A stretch of 47,860 nucleotides of DNA from contig NZ_JAFKIC010000131.1 in the NCBI RefSeq assembly GCF_017306585.1, forward strand, positions 1 to 47,860, in the 5' to 3' direction. The notes beneath the pieces were generated by a model. That model was not told the DNA's origin, did not search any database, and saw nothing but the letters and a program-made list of their open reading frames with translations. A program made the translations under genes and the position numbers. This document shows positions 8,147-17,278 of this stretch, piece by piece (position 1 is the stretch's first letter; every line of letters begins with the position of its first letter). The stretch comes from Mesorhizobium sp. (GTDB lineage Bacteria > Pseudomonadota > Alphaproteobacteria > Rhizobiales > Rhizobiaceae).

Positions 8147-8575
8147 TATCGCTCTCCAGTTTCTCGGAAATTCCATAAGCGGCGCGCGCGCCGGCCAGCG
8201 CCAGGCGATGCCATAAAGCGCAGGACTTGCCGCGCCTGCGCGCGGTTCGCGGAAGAAAGACACCAAAAATGCCTCCAATCGAACGGGTTCAAGGCCCAGA
8301 CATCAAAGGGATGCGCTAACGCGCAGGCTCCCATAAAGCTTCGGTGTGGTTGGAAGTCAATGAAAATCGATGAGAAAAGCCAATTGAAACAATAGTTTAG
8401 AATTATTCTAAACTAGGATGGTCAACTTTAGGCGCTCTGTCTGCACCGGTTTTTGCTCCGAGCTGCCCGATTGACAGCCGCCGTTCCGGGTGCGACCCGC
8501 AATGCGCTCTTGCGGCGGCGACGGACAAGCGCCATCTGGCGGGACGCTATAAGATACAATCGGGATGGGAACGCG
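8147..8575. promoter_or_regulatory. divergent intergenic region of the iron operon and FAD reductase gene
   Basis: This 429-base gap holds the Irr-type palindrome and the promoters of irpA (minus) and the FAD enzyme (plus). Candidate promoter for irpA: TTGACT at 8360-8355 and TTTATG at 8337-8332, 17 bases apart, with a weak -10. Candidate plus-strand promoter: TTGAAA at 8384-8389 and TCTAAA at 8407-8412, also 17 apart, whose -10 lies inside the palindrome. Both are by-eye matches and uncertain. I see no convincing gene in the gap; the open frames crossing it are extensions of other genes. Confidence 0.5.
8393..8415. promoter_or_regulatory. Irr box (iron control element)
   Basis: A perfect 23-base palindrome: arm TAGTTTAGAA, centre TTA, arm TTCTAAACTA. 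Its core TTTAGAA-N3-TTCTAAA is the rhizobial iron control element bound by Irr, the haem-responsive Fur-family regulator. Irr acts at low iron, repressing iron storage and haem genes and activating others. The site is in a markedly AT-rich island between irpA and the FAD reductase gene, so it may act on both. Confidence 0.85.
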
Positions 8576-9829
8576 ATGAAGAACGGTGTGGTCATTGTCG
8601 GCGCGGGTCATGCGGGCGTGCAGGCTGCTGCCAGTCTGCGCGAGGACGGCTATGACGGGCCGGTTATCCTCATCGGCGATGAAAACGACCTTCCCTACCA
8701 CAAGCCGCCGCTGTCGAAGACTTTCATCAAGGATACGGAGGCCAAACCGCAGCCGCTGCGCGGTGAAGCTTTCTACACCGGCAGCGCCATCGACTACCGG
8801 CCGGGTGTGCGGATCGACCATATCGATACCGGCGGCCGCCGCCTCGGCATCGCCGGCGGCGGTGACCTCGCCTTCGACCATCTGATCCTGGCGACCGGCT
8901 CGCGCCCCCGCGCCCTGCCGTTGCCGGGCGCCGATCTCTCGGGCGTGCTGTCGCTGCGCTCGCTGTCGGACGCACGGCTGATCCGGGATCTGAGCGCGCA
9001 CAGCGAAGACGTCGTCATCCTGGGCGGCGGCTTCATCGGACTGGAAATCGCGGCGACGCTGCGGGCCGCCGGCCGCACGGTGACGGTGGTGGAAGCGGTT
9101 GAGCGGCTGCTCGGCCGCGCCGTGGCGCCGGTGGTGGCGAGCCATGTCCGTCAACGGCTGGAAGCGACCGGTGTGCGCATCCTGACCGGCACCTCGATTG
9201 CAAGGCTCGAAGGCGAGAACGGCCATGTCGTCGCCGCGATCACCTCATCGGGCGAGCGCTTGCCGGCTCGCATGGTCATCGTCGGCATTGGCGCGGTGCC
9301 GAATGTCGAACTGGCGCAGGCCGCCGGCCTCGACGTCGCCAACGGCATCCGCGTCGACCACCAGATGCGCAGCTCGGTGCCGGAAATCCTGGCCATCGGC
9401 GATGCCGCCTCCTACCGGCACTGGTTCACCGGCGGCGACGTGCGGCTGGAATCGGTGCAGAACGCCACCGACCAGGCGCGCCTTGCCGCCCGCACGATTA
9501 CCGGTCACGCGGACGCCTATTCGGCGGTGCCATGGTTCTGGTCCGACATCGGCGACATGAAGCTGCAGATGGTCGGGCTGACATCGGGTGGCGACAGCCA
9601 TGTCGTTCTCGGCGACCTGCCCGACAACAAGTTCTCGATCTACCACTATGCCGGCGACCGGCTGCTCGGCATCGAATCCGTCAATCGTCCTGGAGACCAC
9701 ATGCTCGGCCGCAAGATGCTCGGCGCCGGCTTCTCGCCAACACCGCAGACGGTCGCGGAGGGACCGGATGGGCTGAAGGCGGCGCTGGCCGCGTTTCAGA
9801 GTATGGAGCCAGCCAAAGCCAGAGCGTAG
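8576..9829 (+). CDS. FAD-dependent oxidoreductase, ferredoxin/rhodocoxin reductase type
   Basis: 417-aa two-dinucleotide-fold flavoprotein like putidaredoxin and rhodocoxin reductases, which move electrons from NAD(P)H to a [2Fe-2S] ferredoxin. The FAD-binding GAGHAGVQAA is near the N-terminus, the NAD(P)H-binding GGGFIGLEIA is near residue 150, and the ATG and GDAA signatures (ILATGSRP, AIGDAA) follow, with a C-terminal reductase domain. The ATG at 8576 is chosen because the Rossmann fold starts immediately; upstream codons in frame make no sense as protein. No ferredoxin or P450 gene adjoins it. Sharing a regulatory gap with the irpA-bfd-bfr operon makes Bfd a possible electron acceptor, which is speculation. 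Confidence 0.85.
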   Translation: MKNGVVIVGAGHAGVQAAASLREDGYDGPVILIGDENDLPYHKPPLSKTFIKDTEAKPQPLRGEAFYTGSAIDYRPGVRIDHIDTGGRRLGIAGGGDLAFDHLILATGSRPRALPLPGADLSGVLSLRSLSDARLIRDLSAHSEDVVILGGGFIGLEIAATLRAAGRTVTVVEAVERLLGRAVAPVVASHVRQRLEATGVRILTGTSIARLEGENGHVVAAITSSGERLPARMVIVGIGAVPNVELAQAAGLDVANGIRVDHQMRSSVPEILAIGDAASYRHWFTGGDVRLESVQNATDQARLAARTITGHADAYSAVPWFWSDIGDMKLQMVGLTSGGDSHVVLGDLPDNKFSIYHYAGDRLLGIESVNRPGDHMLGRKMLGAGFSPTPQTVAEGPDGLKAALAAFQSMEPAKARA

Positions 9830-9866
9830 GCTTGCCAATTTTTGCCATCCGCCATAAAACATCCAG

Positions 9867-10097
9867 ATGAGCACCATGAATATCTCGCTGCCCGAAAGCT
9901 TGAAGCATTTTGTCGATCAGCAAGTGACGGATCGCGGTTATGGCACTAGCAGCGAATATGTGCGGGAATTGATACGCCACGATCAGGACCGTCAACTCCT
10001 GCGCGGCTTGCTCCTCGATGGCGCGTCATCCGCGCCAGGTTCTCCCGTTGATGATGACTATTTCGCCGCGCTACGAAAACGAGCGCAGGGTCAATAA
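9867..10097 (+). CDS. parD: ParD-type antitoxin
   Basis: 76-aa protein with the N-terminal ribbon-helix-helix pattern MNISLPESLKHFVDQQV and the GYGTSSEYVRELIR helix typical of ParD/CopG-family antitoxins, then a polar C-terminal toxin-binding tail. It begins 37 bases after the FAD reductase stop, in the same direction, and is followed after five bases by the toxin gene. ParD normally represses its own operon; the short gap leaves little room for a separate promoter, so some read-through from the reductase gene is likely. Confidence 0.88.
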   Translation: MSTMNISLPESLKHFVDQQVTDRGYGTSSEYVRELIRHDQDRQLLRGLLLDGASSAPGSPVDDDYFAALRKRAQGQ

Positions 10098-10102
10098 ACC
10101 AG

Positions 10103-10429
10103 GTGGCCACGAAGGCGATCATTCCTCGAAGCGTTGCTCTGAGGGATATCGAGGACGCCGTTGATTACTATGTGCGCGAAGCCGGTTCGCACGTGGCGCT
10201 GGCTTACGTCGAGGATCTTCAGAACGCCTACAAGTTGATAGCCAGCCATCCAGCATCCGGCTCTCTTAGGTTTGCCTATGAAATTGGATTGCCTGGCCTG
10301 CGCAATGTGCAACTCAAGCGCTATCCATACCTGATCTTCTATCTTGAGCAGCCCGACCATATCGATGTGTGGCGGGTACTGCATGCCAAGCGGGACATTC
10401 CCGCTTGGCTTCAAAATTCAAGCTCCTGA
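10103..10429 (+). CDS. parE: ParE/RelE-family toxin
   Basis: 108-aa ParE-like toxin. Signature blocks are ALRDIEDAVDYY near the N-terminus, GLPGLRNVQLKRYPYLIFY in the centre and VWRVLHAKRDIPAWL at the C-terminus, in the order expected of the RelE/ParE superfamily. ParE toxins inhibit DNA gyrase, whereas RelE relatives cleave mRNA; the ParD partner favours ParE. It starts with GTG at 10103, five bases after parD. Its end is 37 bases from the convergent gabT. Confidence 0.88.
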   Translation: MATKAIIPRSVALRDIEDAVDYYVREAGSHVALAYVEDLQNAYKLIASHPASGSLRFAYEIGLPGLRNVQLKRYPYLIFYLEQPDHIDVWRVLHAKRDIPAWLQNSSS

Positions 10430-10466
10430 AGGATAGACCTTGAGGAGAAGTGGCGTCGCCTCCCCC

Positions 10467-11744
10467 TCAGGCGGCGCAGACCTCTCGGATCGAGCTTTCC
10501 AGTATGTCGAGGGCCTCGTTCATGACCTCGTCCTGGATGGTGATCGGCGCCAGGAAGCGGATGACGTTGCCGTAGACGCCGCAGGTCAGCAGGATCAGGC
10601 CCTTGTCGAGCGCCTTCAAGCGGATGGCGTTGGCGATCTCGGCCGACGGCAAGCCCTTCTTGACGTCGTTGAACTCCACGGCGTTCATGAAGCCGAGGCC
10701 ACGGATGTCGACGATCTCGGGAACGTCGTCGCGGATCGACTCCAGGCGCTGCTTCAGCCGCGCGCCCAGCGTGTTGGCGCGGTCGCACAGCTTCTCGTCC
10801 TCGATCACGTCGAGAACCGCATGCGCGGCGGCGACGCCGATCGGGCTGCCGCCATAGGTGCCGCCGAGCCCGCCGGGGCCGGGCGCATCCATGATCTCCG
10901 CGCGGCCGGTGACCGCCGACAGCGGGAAGCCGCCGGCCAGGCTCTTGGCCATGGTGGTGATGTCGGCGGCCACCTCATGGTGGTCCATGGCGAACATCTT
11001 GCCGGTGCGGGCGAAGCCGGTCTGCACCTCGTCGGCGATCAAAAGCATGCCGTGCTGATCGCAGAGCTTGCGCAGCGCCGTCAGGAGCTCGCGCGGCGCG
11101 TCGTAGAAGCCGCCCTCGCCCTGGACCGGCTCGATGATGATGGCGGCGACGCGGGCCGGATCGACATCGGCCTTGAACAGCTTGTCGAGCGCGGCGAGCG
11201 AATCGGCAACCGAGACGCCATGCAGCGAAACCGGGAACGGCACGTGATAGACATCGCCCGGCATAGCGCCGAAGCCGACCTTGTAGGGCACGACCTTGCC
11301 GGTCAGCGCCATGCCCATGAAGGTGCGGCCGTGGAAGCCGCCGCCGAAGGCGATGACGGCCTGACGGCCCGTGGCGTTGCGAGCGATCTTGATGGCATTC
11401 TCGACCGCCTCGGCGCCGGTGGTGACGAAGATCGTCTTCTTCTCGAACTTGCCCGGCAGCATGGCGTTCAGGCGTTCGGCCAAACGCACGTAGCTCTCGT
11501 AGGGAACCACCTGATGGCAGGTGTGGGTGAAGCGGTCGAGCTGGGCCTTGACCGCCTCGATCACCCTGGGGTGGCGGTGGCCGGTGTTGACGACGGCAAT
11601 GCCCGAGGAGAAGTCGATGTAGCGGCGGCCCTCGACATCCCAGATTTCCGAATTCTCAGCCCGGTCGGCATAGATCTGCGTGGTCATGCCGACGCCGCGC
11701 GAGATCGACTGGTTCTTGCGTTCGGAAATGGCTGAATTCTTCAT
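10467..11744 (-). CDS. gabT: 4-aminobutyrate aminotransferase
   Basis: 425-aa class-III pyridoxal-phosphate aminotransferase; it moves the amino group of GABA to 2-oxoglutarate, giving succinic semialdehyde. The lid and PLP region IADEVQTGFARTG and the Schiff-base lysine in MAKSLAGGFPLS are visible. The ATG at 11744 has a GAGGGA site six bases upstream, better than the ATG at 11756. No gabD or regulator gene adjoins it. Close relatives act on 5-aminovalerate or other omega-amino acids, so exact substrate is not fixed. Confidence 0.87.
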   Translation of the reverse strand: MKNSAISERKNQSISRGVGMTTQIYADRAENSEIWDVEGRRYIDFSSGIAVVNTGHRHPRVIEAVKAQLDRFTHTCHQVVPYESYVRLAERLNAMLPGKFEKKTIFVTTGAEAVENAIKIARNATGRQAVIAFGGGFHGRTFMGMALTGKVVPYKVGFGAMPGDVYHVPFPVSLHGVSVADSLAALDKLFKADVDPARVAAIIIEPVQGEGGFYDAPRELLTALRKLCDQHGMLLIADEVQTGFARTGKMFAMDHHEVAADITTMAKSLAGGFPLSAVTGRAEIMDAPGPGGLGGTYGGSPIGVAAAHAVLDVIEDEKLCDRANTLGARLKQRLESIRDDVPEIVDIRGLGFMNAVEFNDVKKGLPSAEIANAIRLKALDKGLILLTCGVYGNVIRFLAPITIQDEVMNEALDILESSIREVCAA

Positions 11745-11984
11745 GATATCCCTCATCGGGCCGGCGCCCGTTCTGGTTTGATGATGTTGAAGCCCCTTCT
11801 GGCCTTATTTCAGATTTTCCTCAAGCCGGCACCATCGCCGCGTCGATTGGGCCTGACGACGGCATCGCCTTAACCGTTCTGGCGGTACGCGTACGAGACC
11901 GGTTTCCTTTTTCCCGGGATTGATTATCCTCCGGATGTTCGCGAAGCATCGCGACGAGCGAGAAGCCCGCGGTTGGAGGAGTCC

Positions 11985-13118
11985 ATGAGCAGGTACGCGA
12001 CATCGTCCGTCTCGCCGCCATCCGTCAGATTCTCCCGTCTTTTGTCCTTCCCGATCGCGATATCCGCCTGCGCGGCACTGTTGGTGCTGGCCGGCTGCCA
12101 GAAGCAGGAAGCGGCGGCCAAGAAACTGCCGATCATGGTACGCACGCAGACGGTGGCAATCGCCGACTATGCGCCGAGAACCTCGCTGACCGGGGTGATC
12201 GCGGCGCGCACGCTGAACAATCTGTCGTTCCGGGTCGGTGGCCGCGTCGCCGAGCGGCTTGTCGAGATCGGCCAGCATGTCGACCAGGGCGCGGTGCTTG
12301 CGCGCATCGACCCGCAGGAGCAGGAATCCGATCTGCGCTCCGCACAGGCCGACCTTGACGCCGCGCAGGCACAACTGACCCAGGCCTCGGCCACTTTCGA
12401 GCGGCAAAAGACGCTGCTTGCGCAGGGCTTCACCACAAGGCGCGACTATGACGCGGCCGACCAGGCGCTGAAAGTGGCGCAAGGCAGTGTCGACGCCGCG
12501 CAAAGCGCGCTTGCCAACGCGCAGCAGAATCTGTCTTTCACCGAGCTCAAGGCCGGGGCCGCCGGCGTCATCACCGCCCGTCAGGTCGAAACCGGCCAGG
12601 TCGTGCAGGCGGCGCAAACCGTCTTCACCGTCGCCGAGGACGGCGACCGCGACGCGGTGTTCAACGTGCAGGAGACGCTGGTCGCCAAGACGCCGGCCTC
12701 GCCGGCGGTGACGATCACGCTGTTGTCCGATCCGCAAGTCAGGGCAACCGGCAAGGTGCGCGAAATCTCGCCGGCGGTCGACCAGGCCTCCGGTTCGATA
12801 AGGGTCAAGGTCGGCATTGCCGACACGCCCGCCGGCATGCCGCTGGGGGCGGCCGTCATCGGCTCGGTCAGCGCCAAGCCGGCAAAGGCGATCCTGCTGC
12901 CCTGGCAGGCGCTGACGTCGAGCGCCGGCAAGCCGGCCGTCTGGGTCGTCGATCCCTCGACCAAGGCGGTGTCGACGGCGCCGGTCGAGGTGCTGGCATT
13001 CGATTCGGGCACCGTCGTCATCGCCAGCGGCCTGAATGAAGGCCAGAGCGTGGTCACCGCCGGCGGGCAATTGCTCAGCCCCGGCCAGACAGTCGAGATA
13101 TCGGGAGCGGCGCAATGA
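11985..13118 (+). CDS. RND efflux periplasmic adaptor lipoprotein (first)
   Basis: 377-aa membrane-fusion protein of an RND efflux pump. A lipobox (LVLAGC) after a hydrophobic segment predicts lipid anchoring at about residue 40. Then follow the beta-barrel/lipoyl halves (LSFRVGGRVAERL and GVITARQVETGQVV) separated by an Ala/Gln-rich coiled-coil hairpin near residues 105-180. The ATG at 11985 is preceded by GGAGGA; an upstream TTG in frame is not needed. It is the first gene of a three-gene operon. The 240-base upstream gap contains the palindrome GTACGCGTAC at 11885-11894, a possible operator; no regulator gene is adjacent. Confidence 0.9.
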   Translation: MSRYATSSVSPPSVRFSRLLSFPIAISACAALLVLAGCQKQEAAAKKLPIMVRTQTVAIADYAPRTSLTGVIAARTLNNLSFRVGGRVAERLVEIGQHVDQGAVLARIDPQEQESDLRSAQADLDAAQAQLTQASATFERQKTLLAQGFTTRRDYDAADQALKVAQGSVDAAQSALANAQQNLSFTELKAGAAGVITARQVETGQVVQAAQTVFTVAEDGDRDAVFNVQETLVAKTPASPAVTITLLSDPQVRATGKVREISPAVDQASGSIRVKVGIADTPAGMPLGAAVIGSVSAKPAKAILLPWQALTSSAGKPAVWVVDPSTKAVSTAPVEVLAFDSGTVVIASGLNEGQSVVTAGGQLLSPGQTVEISGAAQ

Positions 13119-14191
13119 ACCGGGTGCTGCCTGTCCTGCTTGGCCTTGCGGCGCTTGGCGCGCTCGCCGCCTGTTCGAAATCGGAGGAAAGGCCGCCGGA
13201 GATCATCCGTCCCGTGCTGTCGGTCGTGGTCGAGCCGCGCACCACGCAGACCTTCGGCTTCGCCGGCTCCGTCGAGCCGCAGGTCAGTGCCGACCTCGCC
13301 TTCCGCCTGCTCGGCCGCGTCGTCTCGCGCGACGTCAAGGTCGGCGACATCGTTACCAAGGGCACGACGATCGCCGCACTCGATCCGACCGCGCTGGAAC
13401 TGGCCGTCCAGGCGGCCAAGGCGGAACTCTCCAACGCCGAGGCGCAGTTCGCCAATGCCGCCGCCAGCGAGGAGCGGCAACGCCAGCTGCTCGCCTCGGC
13501 CAACACGCCGCAATCCGTCTTCGACGCCGCGCAACAGGCTCGCAAGGCCGCGGAAGCCAGCGTCGAGCGGGCCAAGGCTTCGCTGGCCAAGTCGCAGGAA
13601 CAACTGGGCTATGCCAGGCTGTTTTCGGATTTCGACGGCGTCGTCACCGCTGTCGGCGCCGAGGTTGGCCAGACGGTCGCGGCCGGGCAGACAGTTGTCA
13701 CGGTGGCGCGTTCGGACCTGCGCGAAGCGGTGGTCGACATCCCCGACCAGTTGACTGGCGATCTTGCGCCAGGCACCCCGTTCCAGGTCATCCTGCAATC
13801 GCTGCCGACAATCCAGACCGAGGCCAAGTTGCGTGAGATCGCGCCGCAGTCGGAGGGTTCGACCCGCACGCGGCGTGTCAAGCTGACGCTGACCGATCCG
13901 CCGCAGGCCTTCAGGCTGGGCTCGACGGTGACGGCCACCCGCATGACCAAGGTCACACCCACGATCGAACTGCCGATCTCGGCGCTGCTCGAAAAGGACG
14001 GCTCGGCCAAGGTCTGGATCGTCGATCCGCAGACATCGAGCGTGAGCACGCGCGACATCACCGTCGCGGCGAAGAATGGCGGCACCTTCACGGTCGCCAC
14101 GGGCCTCGAGGCCGGCATGCGCGTGGTCACCGCGGGCGTCCACAGCCTCAGCGAAGGTCAGAAAGTCAAAGTGCCGGAGGGCGGCGTCTGA
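13115..14191 (+). CDS. RND efflux periplasmic adaptor lipoprotein (second)
   Basis: 358-aa membrane-fusion protein with lipobox LAAC near residue 19, a barrel-lipoyl-hairpin architecture and the C-terminal membrane-proximal domain. It overlaps the first adaptor gene by four bases (ATGA) and the pump gene by one. The protein is a diverged paralogue of the first adaptor, not a recent copy. Two adaptors with one RND pump recalls Pseudomonas TriA-TriB-TriC, in which both adaptors are needed. Confidence 0.9.
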   Translation: MNRVLPVLLGLAALGALAACSKSEERPPEIIRPVLSVVVEPRTTQTFGFAGSVEPQVSADLAFRLLGRVVSRDVKVGDIVTKGTTIAALDPTALELAVQAAKAELSNAEAQFANAAASEERQRQLLASANTPQSVFDAAQQARKAAEASVERAKASLAKSQEQLGYARLFSDFDGVVTAVGAEVGQTVAAGQTVVTVARSDLREAVVDIPDQLTGDLAPGTPFQVILQSLPTIQTEAKLREIAPQSEGSTRTRRVKLTLTDPPQAFRLGSTVTATRMTKVTPTIELPISALLEKDGSAKVWIVDPQTSSVSTRDITVAAKNGGTFTVATGLEAGMRVVTAGVHSLSEGQKVKVPEGGV

Positions 14192-17100
14192 TGAAGGGCT
14201 TCAATCTCTCCGACTGGGCGCTCAACCACCGCTCCATGGTCTGGTATTTCATGCTGGTCTTCGTCGTGGCCGGCATCTTCTCCTATCTCAATCTGGGCCG
14301 CGAGGAAGACCCGGCCTTCACCATCAAGACCATGATCATCCAGGCCAACTGGCCCGGCGCCTCGGTCAAGGAGACGGTGCAACAGGTCACGGACCGCATC
14401 GAGAAGAAGCTCGAGGAACTCGACAGCCTCGACTACACCAAGTCGGTCACCACAGCCGGCCAGACCGTCATCTTCGTCAACCTGAAGGACACCACCAAAG
14501 CGCGCGACGTCGTGCCGAACTGGCTTCAGGTGCGCAACATGGTCAACGACATCAAGGCGCAGTTCCCGCAAGGCGTGCAGGGACCGTTCTTCAACGATCG
14601 CTTCGGCGATGTCTACGGCAACATCTATGCCTTCACGTCAGACGGGCTGACGCCGCGCCAGCTGCGCGACTATGTGGAGGATGTCCGCACCAAGATCCTG
14701 ACCGTGCCCAATGCCGGCAAGGTCGATCTGGTCGGCGCGCAGGACGAGGCGATCTACCTCGAATTCTCGACCCGCCAGATCGCAGCACTCGGCCTCAACC
14801 AGCAGCAGATCGTCGCCAGCCTGCAGGCCCAGAACGCGATCACGCCGTCCGGCGTCATCCAATCCGGCCCTGAACGCATCAGCGTGCGCGTCGGCGGCCA
14901 GTTCACATCCGAGGAAAGCCTGCGCGCCATCAACCTGCGCGTCAACGATCGCTTCTTCCGGCTGAGCGACGTGGCGACGATCACGCGCGGCTATGCCGAC
15001 CCGCCGACGGCGCTGTTCCGCTTCAACGGCCAGGACGCGATCGGTCTCGCCATCGGCATGAAGCCCAACGCCAACCTGCTCAAATTCGGCGAGGCGCTGC
15101 ACAAGGAGATGGAGAAGGTGCTTGCCGACCTGCCGGTCGGCGTCGGCGTGCATCTGGTGGCCGACCAGCCAGTGATCGTCGAGGAAGCCGTCTCGGGCTT
15201 CACGCGCGCATTGTTCGAAGCTGTTGCCATAGTGCTCGCGGTGTCGTTCATCAGCCTTGGCATGCGCGCCGGCTTCGTCGTCGCGCTGTCGATCCCGCTG
15301 GTGCTGGCCATCACCTTCACCGTGATGGAGTATCTCGGCATCTCGCTGCAGCGCATTTCGCTCGGCGCACTGATCATCGCGCTCGGTCTTCTGGTCGACG
15401 ACGCGATGATCGCGGTGGAGATGATGGTGGCGCGGCTGGAGGTCGGCGACAGCCTGCGCAAGGCGGCGACCTACGTCTACACCTCGACCGCCTTCCCGAT
15501 GCTGACCGGCACGCTGGTAACGGTCGCCGGCTTCATCCCGATCGGCCTCAATTCGAGTGCTGCGGGCGAATATACCTTCACGCTGTTCGTCGTCATCGCC
15601 GTCTCGCTGCTTGTATCATGGATCGTGGCGGTGCTGTTCGCGCCGCTGCTCGGCGTCACCATCCTGCCGGCGACGATGAAGACCAAGCATCACGACCAGC
15701 CGGGACGCTTCACCTCCCTGTTCCGGCGCATACTGGTCCTGTCGGTGCGCCGCCACTGGCTGACGATCATCGTGACGGTGCTTCTGTTCGCCGGTTCTAT
15801 CGCCGGCTTCGGCCTCGTCCAGCAGCAGTTCTTCCCACCGTCGGACCGGCCGGAACTGATCGTCGACTGGAACCTGCCGCAGAATTCCTCGATCGCCGAA
15901 ACGCGCGACCAGATGGAGCGCTTCGAGGAGCGCGCGCTGGTCGGCAATCCCGACATCGACCATTTCTCGTCCTACATAGGTCAGGGCGCGGTGCGCTTCG
16001 TGCTGGCCTATGACGTGCAGCCGGCCAATCCCTATTTCGGCCAGACCGTGATCGTCACCAAGAGCATCGAGGCGCGCAACCGGGTGAAGCCGGCGCTGGA
16101 GAAGCTGCTGCGCGAGGAGTTCGTCGGCACCGACGCCTTCGTCAAGCCGCTGGAGCTCGGGCCGCCGGTCGGCCGCCCCGTACAGTATCGCGTCGGCGGC
16201 CCCGACATCCAGACCGTGCGGGAACTGGCGCAGCAATTCGCCGGCATCATCTCGGCCAATCCGAAACTCGCCGCGCCGACCTTCGACTGGAACGAACCGC
16301 AGCGTGTGCTGAGGGTCGACGTGCTGCAGGACAAGGCGCGCCAACTCGGCATCACGTCCTCCGACATCGCCAGCGCGCTGAACAGCACGGTGGGCGGAGC
16401 GACGATCACGCAGGTGCGCGACGCGACCTATCTCATCAACGTCGTGGCGCGCTCGCGCGATGCCGAGCGCGGCTCGATCGAGACGCTGCAGAACATGCAG
16501 TTGCCGACCAGCACCGGCGAGGCGATCCCGCTCGCCGCGGTCGCCAATTTCCGCTACGATCTCGAGCAGCCGACGGTGTGGCGGCGTGACCGCATCCCGA
16601 CAATCACCGTGCGCGCCGGCCTTGTCGGCGACGTGTTGCCGGCGACCGTCGTCAACGAACTGAAGCCGTCGGTCGAGGCCTTCATCGCCAAGCTGCCGCC
16701 GGGCTATTCCATCGAGACCGCCGGCTCGGTCGAGGAAAGCGGCAAGAGCCAGGGGCCGATCGCGGCCGTGGTGCCGCTGATGCTGTTCGTCATGGCGACC
16801 ATCCTGATGGTGCAGCTGCAGAGCTTCCAGCGGCTGTTCCTGGTGGTGGCGGTTGCCCCGCTCGGCCTGATCGGCGTGGTGGCGGCCCTGGTGCCGAGCG
16901 GCGCGCCGCTCGGCTTCGTCGCGATACTCGGCGTGCTGGCGCTGATCGGCATCCTGATCCGCAATTCGGTGATCCTGATCGTGCAGATCGAGGATCTCGT
17001 GCGCGAGGGCAAGGACCGCTGGATAGCCGTCATAGAGGCCACCGAACACCGCATGCGGCCGATCGCGCTGACGGCGGCCGCCGCCAGCCTGGCGCTCATC

Positions 17101-17271
17101 CCGATCGCGCGCGAAGTGTTCTGGGGACCGATGGCCTACGCCATGATGGGCGGCATCATCGCCGGCACCGCGATCACGCTGCTCTTCCTGCCGGCGCTTT
17201 ATGTGACGTGGTTCCGGATCAAGGAGCCGAAAGAGAGCGACCAAGCACCTGCCGTTGTTGCCGAAACTTAA
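14191..17271 (+). CDS. RND efflux pump, inner-membrane transporter
   Basis: 1026-aa resistance-nodulation-division transporter of the AcrB/TriC (HAE1) type, driven by proton entry. The paired transmembrane aspartates lie at about residues 403-404 (GLLVDDAMIAVE), in helix 4. The two halves with large periplasmic loops and the closing helix motifs near 880-1000 (GFVAILGVLALIGILIRNSV) are in the usual order. Sequence NFR and drug-site details cannot fix the substrate. Overlaps the second adaptor stop by one base. No outer-membrane channel gene is in the window, so a channel encoded elsewhere is expected. Confidence 0.93.
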   Translation: MKGFNLSDWALNHRSMVWYFMLVFVVAGIFSYLNLGREEDPAFTIKTMIIQANWPGASVKETVQQVTDRIEKKLEELDSLDYTKSVTTAGQTVIFVNLKDTTKARDVVPNWLQVRNMVNDIKAQFPQGVQGPFFNDRFGDVYGNIYAFTSDGLTPRQLRDYVEDVRTKILTVPNAGKVDLVGAQDEAIYLEFSTRQIAALGLNQQQIVASLQAQNAITPSGVIQSGPERISVRVGGQFTSEESLRAINLRVNDRFFRLSDVATITRGYADPPTALFRFNGQDAIGLAIGMKPNANLLKFGEALHKEMEKVLADLPVGVGVHLVADQPVIVEEAVSGFTRALFEAVAIVLAVSFISLGMRAGFVVALSIPLVLAITFTVMEYLGISLQRISLGALIIALGLLVDDAMIAVEMMVARLEVGDSLRKAATYVYTSTAFPMLTGTLVTVAGFIPIGLNSSAAGEYTFTLFVVIAVSLLVSWIVAVLFAPLLGVTILPATMKTKHHDQPGRFTSLFRRILVLSVRRHWLTIIVTVLLFAGSIAGFGLVQQQFFPPSDRPELIVDWNLPQNSSIAETRDQMERFEERALVGNPDIDHFSSYIGQGAVRFVLAYDVQPANPYFGQTVIVTKSIEARNRVKPALEKLLREEFVGTDAFVKPLELGPPVGRPVQYRVGGPDIQTVRELAQQFAGIISANPKLAAPTFDWNEPQRVLRVDVLQDKARQLGITSSDIASALNSTVGGATITQVRDATYLINVVARSRDAERGSIETLQNMQLPTSTGEAIPLAAVANFRYDLEQPTVWRRDRIPTITVRAGLVGDVLPATVVNELKPSVEAFIAKLPPGYSIETAGSVEESGKSQGPIAAVVPLMLFVMATILMVQLQSFQRLFLVVAVAPLGLIGVVAALVPSGAPLGFVAILGVLALIGILIRNSVILIVQIEDLVREGKDRWIAVIEATEHRMRPIALTAAAASLALIPIAREVFWGPMAYAMMGGIIAGTAITLLFLPALYVTWFRIKEPKESDQAPAVVAET

Positions 17272-17278
17272 GACAGGT

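Noticed and set aside
6740-8395. 551-codon plus-strand frame over irpA
   Set aside because: It is the antisense shadow of irpA, with no recognisable domain and typical high-GC composition of a shadow.
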